A stretch of 64,000 nt of DNA from Spiroplasma eriocheiris (GTDB lineage Bacteria; Bacillota_I; Bacilli_A; Mycoplasmatales; Mycoplasmataceae): assembly GCF_001029265.1 (NCBI RefSeq), contig NZ_CP011856.1:1054001-1118000 (forward strand). Reading direction: 5' to 3'. Below are positions 11,923 through 22,528 of the stretch, one piece after another; the stretch's first letter is position 1; each line of letters opens with the position of its first letter. Below the pieces are notes generated by a model. That model did not search any database, was not told the origin of the DNA, and saw nothing but the letters and a program-made list of their open reading frames with translations. The position numbers and the translations under genes are program-made.

Positions 11923-12945
11923 ATGAATAATGAAAAACCAACAATTTTATCGGGAATCACCACCACTGGAAAATTAACCTTAGGAAATTATATTGGGGCA
12001 ATAAAAAATTTTATTGAACTCCAAAAAGATAATAACTTAATTATTTTTGTGGCTAATTTACATGCAATCACAATTCCGATTGACCAAGAAGAATTGCGTG
12101 CCAATACAAAAACAATGGTTGCTTTATACTATGCTTGTGGATTAGACCCAGAGAAATCAATTATTTTTATCCAATCAGATGTTTTAGAACATACCCAGTT
12201 AGGACACATTTTATTATGCAACACCACAATTGGTGAGCTTTCACGAATGACCCAGTTTAAGGATAAATCAGTAAAAATGAAAGCGGAAAACGGTACTGAA
12301 TACATTCCAACTGGTTTATTGACTTATCCAGCATTAATGGCTGCTGATATTCTATTATACGACGCTGATTTAGTCCCAGTAGGAAAAGACCAAAAACAAC
12401 ACATTGAATTAACCAGAAACATTGCGGAACGAATGAATAATAAATATAACCCTAACTTATTTAAAATTCCCGATGATTTTATTCCCGAAGTAGGTAGCAA
12501 AATCATGGACTTACAAGAACCAAGCAAAAAAATGAGTAAATCAAGTAATAATCCAAAATCATACATTGGAATGCTTGATACTCCCGAAGAAATTAGAAAA
12601 AAAATTAAAAGTGCAGTTACCGACTCTGAAGGTGTTATCCGTTATGATGTTGAAAATAAACCCGGGGTTAGTAATTTACTAACGATCTACGCAGCTTTAA
12701 AAAACATCACAATTGAACAAGCAGTTAGTGAACTACAAAATTTAGACTACGGAACATTCAAAGAAGCAGTTGCTAGCGAAATTATTAAAACTTTACAGCC
12801 AATCCAAGAAAAATACCATACCATTATGAACAGTGATCAAATTGATGAATTAATTACTACGGGAGCTAATAAAGCACGTGCAATTGCTGCTAAAAAATTA
12901 ACAAAAGTAAAAAACAGCGTGGGGTTAAACTATAAACGAAAATAA
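11923..12945 (+). CDS. trpS: Tryptophanyl-tRNA synthetase
   Basis: 340 residues with no internal TGA. The HIGH-equivalent GKLTLGNYIGA is near the N-terminus and the KMSKS loop reads KKMSKSSNN around residue 205. This class I synthetase charges tRNA-Trp; in this code that includes the tRNA reading UGA, though no tRNA-Trp gene lies in the window. Shine-Dalgarno AAAGGAGG precedes the ATG. It is a single-gene unit between divergent and convergent neighbours. I looked for a T-box in the 200-base leader and found none. Confidence 0.97.
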   Translation: MNNEKPTILSGITTTGKLTLGNYIGAIKNFIELQKDNNLIIFVANLHAITIPIDQEELRANTKTMVALYYACGLDPEKSIIFIQSDVLEHTQLGHILLCNTTIGELSRMTQFKDKSVKMKAENGTEYIPTGLLTYPALMAADILLYDADLVPVGKDQKQHIELTRNIAERMNNKYNPNLFKIPDDFIPEVGSKIMDLQEPSKKMSKSSNNPKSYIGMLDTPEEIRKKIKSAVTDSEGVIRYDVENKPGVSNLLTIYAALKNITIEQAVSELQNLDYGTFKEAVASEIIKTLQPIQEKYHTIMNSDQIDELITTGANKARAIAAKKLTKVKNSVGLNYKRK

Positions 12946-12962
12946 AAATAACATAATTTATA

Positions 12963-12991
12963 AAAAGTACTAACAAAATGTTAGTACTTTT
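12963..12991. terminator. Terminator between trpS and the Rpe-like gene
   Basis: A 12-bp perfect stem (AAAAGTACTAAC / GTTAGTACTTTT) with a 5-base loop, usable in both directions by the convergent genes. Confidence 0.85.
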
Positions 12992-12992
12992 C

Positions 12993-13655
12993 TTAATTAA
13001 GTAATGCAATTTTTTGCATTACTGCTTGATAATCATCACTACTAAATAATAACGAGCCAACGACAATCAAATCAATTCCGGTTCTAATTAAGCGCGCAAG
13101 ATTTTCTCAGCGAACACCACCATCAATTTGAAAAGAAAGATGTGGATATTGGACATGGAAAGTTTTAATATGGGCTAACTTTGCTCATACTGAATCATCA
13201 AAAGATTGCCCCGTAAAACCTGGTTTAATACTCATAAAGGTAATTAAATCAATATCCTTTAAAAACGGTTTTATATCATTGATCTCATCTGCTAAGTCAA
13301 GAGCAATTCCTACCTTTAAATTATAACTTTTAATTTCCTTAATTAAGGTCACCATTTCTGCTGATGATTTAACACTTTGCAAATGAAAAGTTAAATAATC
13401 GCCTGTGGTAAATAATTTGACTTTATTTAATAAATCATTGGCCATCACATGAACATCAATTGTTAAAGTTGGAAACATTGTTTTAATATCGATGAGTTCT
13501 TTTGGTCCTAAGGCATAATTTTGGACAAAATGCCCATCCATTACATCAAAATGAATTCAAGTAATCCCCGCCGCCATTAATTTTTTAATCTCTGTTTTTA
13601 AATCAGCGGTATTAGCGCAATAAATTGATGGTGTAATCTGATAATTATGTTTCAT
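12993..13655 (-). CDS. Ribulose-phosphate 3-epimerase family protein in the ascorbate-type PTS operon
   Basis: 220 residues. The metal/catalytic motifs of Rpe are retained: WIHFDVMDGHFVQN, DVHVM and IDGGV near the C-terminus. It is the last gene of the PTS operon and overlaps the IIC-IIB gene by 11 bases, so translation is probably coupled. A second, more standard Rpe is encoded at 43348-44019. This copy may epimerise the pentulose phosphate made from the sugar taken up by the neighbouring PTS; that role is inferred from position only. Confidence 0.88.
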
Positions 13656-15519
13656 TATCTTGGAAGAACTCCTGGAGTTTCCCTTTTAATTCATTTTTGT
13701 CTAATAAATTATCTAGCACCAATTTATTACCAAATTTAATTGAATCTTTTAAATCATTGCCACAAACAACCGCTAAAATTTTGTTATCATTTGCATCAAA
13801 GGAGTTAACATTGGTATGACTAACTTCAATATTTTTAATTTTTAATTCATCAACGACGGACTTGATATTCATTTCAATTAATAAGGAAGATCCTAATCCT
13901 TGCCCACAAACAGCAATTAATTTATTTTTTGTTCCCGCAATTAAATTAGGACTAACAGGTAGTTCAAAATTAGTTTGTTCTTTATTATTCTGTGGTTCTT
14001 TTAGTTCTAAAGTTTCTAATTGCGGATTTTTATTAATAATTTTTTTAGCCTCATTAATAATTGGGAACACTAGTCATCCAACACAAGCAATCACTGGTAG
14101 TAGTCACTGGGCAGTTGAATGACTAACAGCTTGACCAATTGCTGCAAATGGTAAGCCCCATAAGAAATCACTATCTCCTCAAGTTAGCATATTTAAACTA
14201 CCATCACTATTATGTAAGGTATGCATATAACTTAACCCAAAGAATAAGAACGGAATAAAGGTAATTAACAATCCATTTAGAAATGATCCTAAAATTGCCC
14301 CAATAATTCCTCCGCGCGCATTTCCAAAGACACCAGCAGTGGCTCCCACAAAGAAATGTGGCACAATACTAGGAATGATAATCGCCCAGCCAATTTTGCT
14401 AGGATCTTGGCCACCAATACTATGGACAATTGCAATGGTAATGACCATTCCAATAATTCCACCCACAAACGAAGAAATGAAACCAATTAGAACAGCATTA
14501 GGAGCATAGGGAAAGACCGTAGGACAATCTAATGCTGGTTTAGCATTTGGGACAACTTTATCCGAAATCCCTTTGAAAGAAGGGACAATTTCCGCGATAA
14601 ACATACGAACCCCAATTAATAATACTTCTACTCCTGCCGCAAAGGTAAAGGCTTGCAGCATTCCTTGCACAAAGACATCATCCCCACTACTAATAATATT
14701 TTTAGTAACTAACGCGTCATAGCCTTTCACACCTCACGCGGTGAAATAAATTACTAAGTATAAAACAAACATTGTAATTGCAATAGCAATATTCGTATTT
14801 CTTAAAAAACTTAGTCCTTTGGGAAAATTAATATCTTCGGTTGATTTAATTTTTTTCCGACTCAGTTTAGCGACAACTATTCCAATCCAAGCAGCAAATA
14901 AATATGATAATGATCCCGTATGACCAACAGCTAGGGTATTAGATTTCGTAATTTTAACAACATGGGAATTTAAAAGTGCTGGCGAAATAATCATCCATAA
15001 TGACATTAATAACGCTCCAGTTACCACGATAATTGGTAAATCTTCATTAAGATTTAAACCAGCAATATTTAAAACTCCCGCTCACATAACTGACATATAA
15101 AATAAAACATGTCCAGTTAAATAAATGTATTTATAAGCAGTAATTCTTGCTAATAAAATATTTAATGCCATTGCACAAATCATAATTAATGATCCGGCTA
15201 ATACAATATGGGGAATCTGACTTAAAAAAATTCCAGGCATTACATCATTGTTAGAAATTGCCCCATTAATTCCAAATAATAAATTAAAGGCATTTCCTAA
15301 TTTTCCAACCGCACCAGCTAAAATACCGGCCCCGCCGCCAATAATTAAAAACCCAATGGTCGTTTTAATGGTTGCCGAAATTGTTTCGGTAAATTTTTTG
15401 CGTTGCAATAAACAACCCACTAAGGCAAACAAACCAATTAAAATTGCGGGAGTACCAATAAATTGTTTAAAAAAGTTTAACACAAATTCCCCAGTCGTCT
15501 GGGTTAACAATAATTCCAT
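13645..15519 (-). CDS. PTS ascorbate-type permease, fused IIC-IIB
   Basis: 624 residues once TGA codons at 14179, 14734 and 15082 are read as Trp; all segments are in one frame. The N-terminal part holds about ten membrane segments of the UlaA/SgaT IIC type. A Pro/Asn-rich linker follows, then a IIB domain with the phosphorylatable Cys in AVCGQGLGSSLLIEMN. In E. coli the two domains are separate proteins (UlaA, UlaB). The substrate may be ascorbate or a related sugar acid; the family does not fix it. It lies between the IIA gene and the Rpe-like gene in one operon. Confidence 0.9.
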
Positions 15520-15533
15520 TTTTGTTTCCTCCT

Positions 15534-15983
15534 CTATTTATCATATTTCTTAATAATTTTGACCAGTTCTTTTTGGGAAGAACAATTTTTCAAATCTTGT
15601 AAAAATTGTTGATTAGTAAAAAGCGTGGCAACTGCTTGTAACAATCCCATATGACTATCACCATCAACAGCTGCTAAAGCTAAACAAAAATTAACATAGT
15701 ATTTTGGTTCATCTTTAAAAATTATGGGGTTTTTAAAATAAGTAAAACTAATTCCGGTCTTTAATATGGCCGGATCAACATTAATATGCAGTAGTGCTAA
15801 CTGCGGAGCAATTACATAATACGGTCCAAGTTCATTAGTAATTTTAATAACTTTCTCTGGAAAGTCTGGAGTAACATAACCATGGTTGATTAATAATTGT
15901 GAGCCCAAATGGACTCCTGTTTGCCAATCACTAACCAGCTGGTCAGTATAATTAATTAATTTTTTATCAAATAATTTCATCAT
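15534..15983 (-). CDS. PTS IIA component (ascorbate/fructose-mannitol type)
   Basis: 149 residues of the PTS EIIA type 2 fold. The phosphorylated His lies in VIAPQLALLHIN, the counterpart of the usual APxxAxPHA motif, with Leu in place of the Pro. It passes phosphate from HPr to the IIB domain encoded next. It is the first gene of the operon, 14 bases ahead of the IIC-IIB gene. ATGATG allows a start at 15983 or 15980; the first is better spaced from AGGCGAG. Confidence 0.88.
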   Translation of the reverse strand: MMKLFDKKLINYTDQLVSDWQTGVHLGSQLLINHGYVTPDFPEKVIKITNELGPYYVIAPQLALLHINVDPAILKTGISFTYFKNPIIFKDEPKYYVNFCLALAAVDGDSHMGLLQAVATLFTNQQFLQDLKNCSSQKELVKIIKKYDK

Positions 15984-16041
15984 CTATCTCGCCTTTCTAA
16001 TCTATATTGTTCAATATGCTACCTTAATTGTAGTTTGATAA

Positions 16042-16111
16042 AAAATTGTTTCAATTTTAGGAGGATAATTTGTAAATTTTACCGACTAATGTAAATTTTA
16101 TGTAAATTTTA
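16042..16111. repeat. Three identical 11-bp repeats plus a palindrome in the PTS/RpiR divergent promoter region
   Basis: TGTAAATTTTA occurs perfectly at 16071-16081, 16090-16100 and 16101-16111, giving start-to-start distances of 19 and 11 bases. A palindrome AAAATTG-TTT-CAATTTT lies at 16042-16058. The third repeat overlaps a possible -35 (TGTAAA) of the regulator gene, with TATATT 16 bases downstream at 16123-16128. Placement fits operators for the adjacent RpiR-type regulator, but no binding is shown by sequence alone. Confidence 0.55.
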
Positions 16112-16144
16112 TAGTAAACTCTTATATTAGAGGGGGAGAGGACA

Positions 16145-16987
16145 ATGATTCCGATTATAATATTAAGTTCTTATGACCTGACTTATTCGGAAGAACATAT
16201 TGCAAAAGAAATTAACAAAAATCCAAATTATTTTATTAAAAATTCAATTACAACCATTAGTCAAGAACTGGGAGTAGCTACATCAACCATTTCACGGTTA
16301 GCAAAAAAACTGGGTTACAAAACTTTTAAGGAATTTAAGTTATTTATTTATGAAAAAAATAAGCAAATTAAAAATAACTTTAGTATTGAAAACGGGGGAA
16401 AATTACCAAAGTTAATTCAAAAAATTAAGAATTTTAATATGTATTCAATTTTTGAAACAATTAATAATCTTGATCCCAATGAACTCAATAGTGTAATTCA
16501 TTGCATTCTTAAATCAAAACGAATCTTTATTTATGGGGTTGGTTCGGGGGGAATGGTGGCTAGTGAAATGAACAATAATCTGCGAAGGCTCGGATTAAAT
16601 TCTCATACTTCGCAGGATTTTCATGGCCAAATCTTATTTTTAAATTCTTTTAAAGAAAATGAATTATTTATCTTATTTTCAACCTCGGGGTTGACCCGGG
16701 AAATTATTGAACTCATTAAAATTGCCCAACATAACAACTGTCAAACTTTATTAATTACAGCACGCCAAGATTTAGGCAAGACACTTCAACCAAACTTTGT
16801 GCTATATTATTATGTGCATTATGATGAATCAGCTTATTTTCCGATTATTTCTAGTAAAATATCGCAATTAATTATTAGTGATATCCTTGTTAGTATGTTA
16901 ATTGAAAAACTACCCGATAAACAACAGGAAATTGAAAATGGTAAACATTTAATTGTTAATTGAAACCAGACCGGTTCTATTTTTTAA
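16145..16987 (+). CDS. MurR/RpiR-family transcriptional regulator (PTS-linked)
   Basis: 280 residues after TGA at 16961 is read as Trp. The N-terminal helix-turn-helix reads TTISQELGVATSTISRLAKKLGYKTFKEFK, quoted here only to locate it at about residues 38-67, and the C-terminal SIS domain (IFIYGVGSGGMVASE and ILFSTSGLTRE) binds a sugar phosphate. It is transcribed away from the ascorbate-type PTS operon and probably controls it. Its stop at 16987 directly abuts the stop of the convergent lipoprotein gene. Confidence 0.88.
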
Positions 16988-17866
16988 TTAAACAATTAAA
17001 TATTTTGCACGAAGGGTTCATTTAAATTCCCCAATTTTATTAGTAAATACAGTTTCCATAACATCACTATAACTAGGAATCGATGTGAATAAATTACTAA
17101 AAGTAAGGGTCAATTTTCCGCGGACTAAATACTGAAAAAAATCATCAATATTCTTAATTGTTTTAATATTACTTAAATGAACTGGTTCTAATGCCCCAGG
17201 GTTATTATAAACATCACTTAGTCATGTCTTTAAAACATCATCATTTGTACTATTTTGCTTAATCTTTAAGTACTTTTGGGTTTCTAAAATATTAACAAAA
17301 TAATTATTTAAATCCTTGTTAATTTCTCAATTTCAAAAATCATCACTGTTTAAATTAATCGTCGTGTAATACAAAGTAATGGTTGATGTTTCTCCGGCAA
17401 GATTAATTTGTGGAATTGTAACCTGTCCACTACTATAAGTATAATTGGTACTATTTTTTAGCATAGGAAACAGTTGCATAAAACTAGCAATTGATTGCAA
17501 AGAAGGTAGTTTATCTTTAGTTGGTGCTAAATAGATCTTAAATAAAACATTACTATTAATATCAAAACTATCGACTTTACTAGAATTATCATATTGGAAA
17601 TTAATTGTTGGAGATAAGGTATGAAATTCATTTGTGCCATTAAACATTGAAAAAATTGAATCATCCCCGGTAGTATGGTGCGCTAGATAGTCACCTTCCG
17701 CAATTTCAGTTAAATGATAACCGGTTAAAAACTGGTTAATATCCGGGGTTAAACTATTATCTTCACTTGGTAAAAAGCTTTGTGTTCCCGGGTGACAACT
17801 AACTAAATAAAAACTAGGCGTTGCTACTAATGAAATGGCAGTAATTACTGCTAAAATTTTTTTCAT
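16988..17866 (-). CDS. Surface lipoprotein of unknown function
   Basis: 292 residues with TGA read as Trp at 17333, 17327, 17222 and elsewhere. The signal peptide MKKILAVITAISLVATPSF leads to the lipobox YLVSC at about residue 24. The mature part is rich in Asn, Ser and Thr and has no recognised domain. A strand-rich middle (TNYTYSSGQVTIPQINLAG) and a Trp-rich C-terminal third are visible. Its stop codon directly abuts that of the convergent RpiR gene with no terminator space between them. Confidence 0.8.
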
Positions 17867-17923
17867 TCTAAATAATCAGTCCTTTTGTTGATGGTGAGAT
17901 TAATTAATAATCTCGGAAATAAC

Positions 17924-18748
17924 TTAAAAATCAAAATTATTAGGATCAGGTCCTAAGCGTTGTTCTGGGATAGTAAATAAACTATACATATCACTATCAT
18001 CTAACCAAAAATCATCTAATTGAACATTAGAGATAATCCGTTCTTCATGGCTTGATTTTGGTAATACCACAATTTCTTGTTGAATTGCTCATTTTAAACA
18101 TACTTGTCCAACATTTTTATTATGTTTTTTAGCAATTTCAACAATAACCGGAACTTCACTAGCTTTTCCTTGCATCATTGTACTTCATGATTCCACCACA
18201 ATTTGGTGACTACGACAATATGCTAACACTTCACTATTATTTAGTCCCGGGTGAAGTTCAATCTGGTTAACCATTGGTTTTACTTTGCAATGTTGTAATA
18301 GTTCTTCTAAATGACTAACTTCAAAGTTACTTACCCCAATTGCTTTTAATTTACCAGCTTGATATTGTTCTTCTAATGCTCGGTAACATTCTAAGCGTTT
18401 TGGCGTTGGTCAATGAATTAAGCAAAGATCTAAATAATCAAGTTGTAAGCGTTCTAACATTTCATCAACTTGTTTTAATGCCTTTTCATAATCATGGTCA
18501 CTATTTCAAATTTTGCTAGTGATAAAAATCTCCGCGCGGGGAATCCCACTATCTTTAATTGCTTTGCCAATGATAACTTCGTTTCCATAATATTGGGCAG
18601 TATCTAAGTGACGATAACCATTTTTTAAAGCAGTTAATACTGCATGGTAGGTTTCTTGTTCATCAGTTAATTTGTATGTTCCCAATCCAATAATAGGAAT
18701 TTGGGTTCCATTATTTAATTTTAATTTTTGTTCTAATACTTTTGGCAT
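17924..18748 (-). CDS. Aldo/keto reductase
   Basis: 274 residues. IPIIGLGTYKL, the catalytic GYRHLDTAQYYGNE (Asp and Tyr of the tetrad), the Lys in EIFITSKIW, and the His in LCLIHWPTP are all present; GVSNF and the NADP-binding LPKSSHEERI follow. It reduces aldehydes or ketones with NADPH; detoxification of methylglyoxal or similar is the usual inference. Upstream is the ackA terminator. The next gene on the strand is a lipoprotein, with a weak hairpin (GAGATT/AATCTC, 17896-17914) between them. Confidence 0.93.
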
Positions 18749-18794
18749 GGAGAATACCTCACTTTCTTATCCATTTATATTTTAACTTAAAATA

Positions 18795-18826
18795 AAAAAT
18801 AATCACTTTTAAAAGTGATTATTTTT
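18795..18826. terminator. Perfect palindromic terminator at the end of ackA
   Basis: A 16-bp perfect inverted repeat with no spacer (AAAAATAATCACTTTT and its complement). It contains the ackA stop codon within its arm. On the minus strand it runs into a T-rich tract. Confidence 0.85.
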
Positions 18827-20009
18827 GTGTTAAATGGTAAGTATCTTCACAAATCATAATTTCTTCGTTCGTGCGGATTGCATAAACAGGAACTGTGGCA
18901 TTTGGACCAGAAATTAAGTTTTCCGAGTCATAGCCTTGTTCATTGTGTTCTTTAACTAAATCAAAGTTAATTAATTTAACTTCATTGGCAACTAAACTTC
19001 GCATAACAGCTGAGTTTTCGCCAATTCCCGCTGTAAACACAATTGCATCAGCATTACCACCTAATTCATTTAAATATCCCACAATATACTTGGCAATTCT
19101 TTTAGCGCTCATTTTTAAAGCTAGTTTACTACGAGGGTTGCTCTCAGCACTCCCGACCACATCACGTAGATCAGAAGAAACACCAGAAATTCCTAATAAT
19201 CCTGATTTTTTATTTAAAGTATTGGTAATTGCAACAATATCTTCGCCAGTTTGGCTTGCAATATAACTTGGAATTGACGGGTCAATATCACCACTACGGG
19301 TTCCCATAATTAGTCCTTCTAATGGGGTAATTCCCATTGAAGTATTATAACTTTGCCCATTTTTAACAGCACAAATACTTGCCCCATTTCCTAAGTGACA
19401 AATAATGGCATTTACTTTATCACTTGGTTTATTTAAAATTGTTTCTAGTCTTTTTGTAATGTAACGATATGAGATTCCATGGAACCCATAGCGACGAACT
19501 TGGTGGTTAGTATATCATTCATATGGTCCTGAATATAAATAATTTTCAACCGGCATCGTGGTATGGAATGAAGTATCAAACACTGCCACATTTGGAACAC
19601 TAGTAATTTTTCGGAAGGCTTCAATTGCCGAAATTGCAGGTGGATTATGCAATGGTGCTAAAATAACCATTTTTTTAATTTCCGCAAAAACTTCATCTGT
19701 AATAACCGTTGACTGCGTAAATTTTTCACCTCCATGCACAATTCGGTGCCCAATTCCAGTGATATCAGAAAAATCCTTAATAATTCCGTGTTCTTCTAAT
19801 TTATTAATTAATACTTTCGCTGTTGCTTCATGGTCTTTTAAATCTTCTTTGGTTTCAAATTCTTGACCATTAAATTTAATTGTAAAAACCCCATCTAAAT
19901 AAATTCGTTCGGCCAAACCTTTACAAACAACTTCGTAATTATTCTCCCCATTTACTTTATATAATTGAAATTTCATTGAACTACTTCCAGCATTGATCAC
20001 TAATATCAT
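18819..20009 (-). CDS. ackA: Acetate kinase
   Basis: 396 residues. The N-terminus MILVINAGSSSMKFQLY is the AckA phosphate-binding signature, TGIGHRIVHGGEKFT is the second signature, and FTAGIGENSAVMR lies near the C-terminus. It converts acetyl phosphate plus ADP to acetate and ATP. It follows pta with an 18-base gap, so the pair forms an operon that ends at the palindromic terminator. TGA at 19515 is read as Trp. Confidence 0.97.
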
Positions 20010-20027
20010 TTTTTTCTTTTTCCTTTC

Positions 20028-20999
20028 TTATTTTTGACTGCACACATATGAATAAGCAGTCACTAACACAGTGTTATAAATATCATCCGCAGTTGCTCCC
20101 CGTGACAAATCATTCACTGGTTTATCCAACCCAATAATAATTGGTCCAACTGCTTTAAAGCTCCCCATTCGTTGAGCAATTTTATAGCCAATGTTTCCAG
20201 CATCTAAGTTAGGAAACACAAAAATATCAGTTCGTGATTTAATTGGTGAAGTTGGTGCTTTTTTCTTTCTAATTTCATCATCCCACGCCGCATCAAATTG
20301 AAATTCACCATCAACTAAGCAGTCAATGTTACGACTTCGAATAATTTCATAAGCAGTTAGCACTTTATCAACTGAATCACCAGCTCCTGATCCTTTGGTT
20401 GAATAAGATAATAAGGCCATTTTAGGATCTTTAAAATCAAAAATTTGGGATGCTTCATATCCTAAATGCGCAATGTCGGCTAATTCTTCGGCACTTGGAT
20501 TAATATTTAAAGCACAATCCGTAAAAATATAACGTTCTGCATTACGAACCATTAAAAAAAATGAAGAAACTAAACTCACATTTGCCTTTGGCCGAATAAT
20601 TTGTAAAGCCGGACGAATAATATCTTTTGTATCATAAGAAATCCCACCAACCATTCCGTCAGCTTTCCCCATTTTTACTCAAATTGTTGCAAAATAATTG
20701 CGTTGTTTTACTAATCTAGTTGCTTCCGCAATTGAAGTTTTCCCTTTTCTAATTTCTACTAAGAAGTTTGCTAACTCATCAGTATTTTGTTCTTCAATTA
20801 CAAGAATTTCAGCACCCTTGTTCATTAAGTTTTGTGGAACTTCATCGCGTCTTTGAAAGACAAGAACCGGTGTAATTTTTGTATTTTGGAACTTTGGTAC
20901 TACTTCCTGAATCCGCTCGGAAGCTCCTTCAGGAAAAATAATTCGAACATTTTTTTCATATTTTTCAATGTTCTGCATTATTAACTCTAGCACATTCAT
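20028..20999 (-). CDS. pta: Phosphate acetyltransferase
   Basis: 323 residues, with TGA at 20679 read as Trp. KADGMVGGISYDTKDI, FTDCALNINPSAEELADIA and KAVGPIIIGLDKPVNDLSRGA are family motifs of short-form (class I) Pta. It makes acetyl phosphate from acetyl-CoA for the adjacent acetate kinase. It is the first gene of the pta-ackA operon and is divergent from the short-chain dehydrogenase gene. Confidence 0.97.
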
Positions 21000-21129
21000 T
21001 TCTCTACCTCTTTTCTGTATTTTTACAATAATAATTATATTACTAAATGAATATATTCCGTTAAATTTATTAACATTTTTAAAAAATTATATTTGGTGCT
21101 ATGATAATTTTAGAAAAGAGGTAATAAAA

Positions 21130-21858
21130 ATGTCACAAAACAAACCATTAATTGCGATTACAGGGGCATCAGCTGGGATTGGAAAAGCTTGTGCCCAGTT
21201 ATTTAATAAATTAGGCTTTCCGTTATTATTAATGGCACGCAGAGTTGAATTATTAGAAGAATTAAAATTAACAAATACAATTTGTGCCAAAGTTGATGTT
21301 TGTAACTACGAAGAAATTAAGGAAGCAATTGAACTCGCAGAAAAGAAATATGGACCAGTGGACTTATTAATTAATAATGCCGGGATTATGCCCCTTGATA
21401 AATTAGTGAGCTTAGATTTATTAACCCAACACCAAATGGTTGATATTAATCTCAAAGGAGTTTTAAACGTAATCCATGCCGTGTTAAAAGAAATGCTAAC
21501 AAGAAAACATGGAACAATTATTAATGTTTCTTCGGTAGCTGGCCGCTACACATCGGAAACAAGAAGCGTTTACAATGCTACAAAGTTTGGAGTACATGCT
21601 TTAAGTGAAAGTTTACGGAAAGAAACTGCTGGGCATAATGTGCGGATTATTATCTTTGCACCCGGAATTGTTAATACTGAATTATTAAAATCAGTTAAAA
21701 ACCCCTCAATTCTTGAAGAATATCAAAAAGTTAAAGATACTATTAACCAAGGACTAACGAGTGCCGAAACTGCCGATTTAATTGCTTATGCTTATAACTT
21801 GCCCCAACATATTTGTTTAAAAGAAATTTTAGTTTCCCATACTGACCAAAAAATATAA
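21130..21858 (+). CDS. Short-chain dehydrogenase/reductase
   Basis: 242 residues from the ATG at 21130, which sits behind GAGG; a longer upstream reading of the frame has no ribosome site. The cofactor motif GASAGIGK is at the N-terminus, NNAGIM follows, the catalytic Ser is in NVSSVAG and the YxxxK pair in YNATKFG. The acidic/basic switch residue region (MARRVE) suggests NADP. The substrate is unknown. Confidence 0.92.
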   Translation: MSQNKPLIAITGASAGIGKACAQLFNKLGFPLLLMARRVELLEELKLTNTICAKVDVCNYEEIKEAIELAEKKYGPVDLLINNAGIMPLDKLVSLDLLTQHQMVDINLKGVLNVIHAVLKEMLTRKHGTIINVSSVAGRYTSETRSVYNATKFGVHALSESLRKETAGHNVRIIIFAPGIVNTELLKSVKNPSILEEYQKVKDTINQGLTSAETADLIAYAYNLPQHICLKEILVSHTDQKI

Positions 21859-21861
21859 AAA

Positions 21862-21905
21862 GATTTAAATAAGTTCTACTTAATTTGTAGTAACTTATTT
21901 AAATC
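21862..21905. terminator. Bidirectional terminator between the dehydrogenase gene and cutC
   Basis: A 14-bp stem (GATTTAAATAAGTT / AACTTATTTAAATC) with an inner 4-bp CTAC/GTAG stem. It contains the cutC stop codon. Confidence 0.85.
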
Positions 21906-22528
21906 AATTTTTTTGTCCAGGAATGGTCAACACGAACAGCACTTCCAATATGAATGGCATCACAATGTTTATTAATAGTCTGATAATTATCCAAATTAAC
22001 ACCACTCCCCCCTTGAATTTCTACCCCATGATGACGGATTTGATCAAAAACTGCTAAGTTATCCATAATTTTTGTCAATCCCCCCTGGGTTAAAACAGTG
22101 CTAATATTTAACTGGTGTAATTCGTGAATTGCTTTTTGCTTATCAATAATTTCGTCAAAAGCCCGGTGAAAAGTTACTTTTAGCGGTTTTGCTAGTGCAA
22201 CTAATTCTTGCAAGCGGGGTATATCCACTTCTTTATTCGGAGTAATAATTCCGACCACAATTCCATCAGCTTTTGTCGTTTTAATATATTCAATATCTTT
22301 TTTAATTTGTTCAAATTCTTCAGGATGGTAGTAAAAATCAACATCCTGGTGGCGTGTAATTACGCGAATCGGAATTGTACTTATCGCGCAGCTTTCTTTA
22401 ATAACATCATAATTGGGAGTATAGCCCCCATGTTCTAAATCTGTACATAATTCAATTCGACTCACATTTTGTGCTTGGTTAATAACTTTAACATCTTCAA
22501 CACTCGTTGCAATAACTTCTAAAAACAT
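21899..22528 (-). CDS. cutC: CutC family protein (copper homeostasis/PF03932)
   Basis: 209 residues with the CutC TIM-barrel landmarks: MFLEVIATSVEDV, RIELCTDLEHGGYTPNY, KVTFHRAFDEI, VLTQGG and IQGGSGVN. The family was linked to copper tolerance in bacteria, but its chemistry is not settled. Its ATG directly abuts the dnaE stop, so it is the last gene of the long ezrA-thiI-dnaE unit. A copper-type ATPase is encoded 24 kb away, not in the same operon. Confidence 0.92.
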   Translation of the reverse strand: MFLEVIATSVEDVKVINQAQNVSRIELCTDLEHGGYTPNYDVIKESCAISTIPIRVITRHQDVDFYYHPEEFEQIKKDIEYIKTTKADGIVVGIITPNKEVDIPRLQELVALAKPLKVTFHRAFDEIIDKQKAIHELHQLNISTVLTQGGLTKIMDNLAVFDQIRHHGVEIQGGSGVNLDNYQTINKHCDAIHIGSAVRVDHSWTKKLI

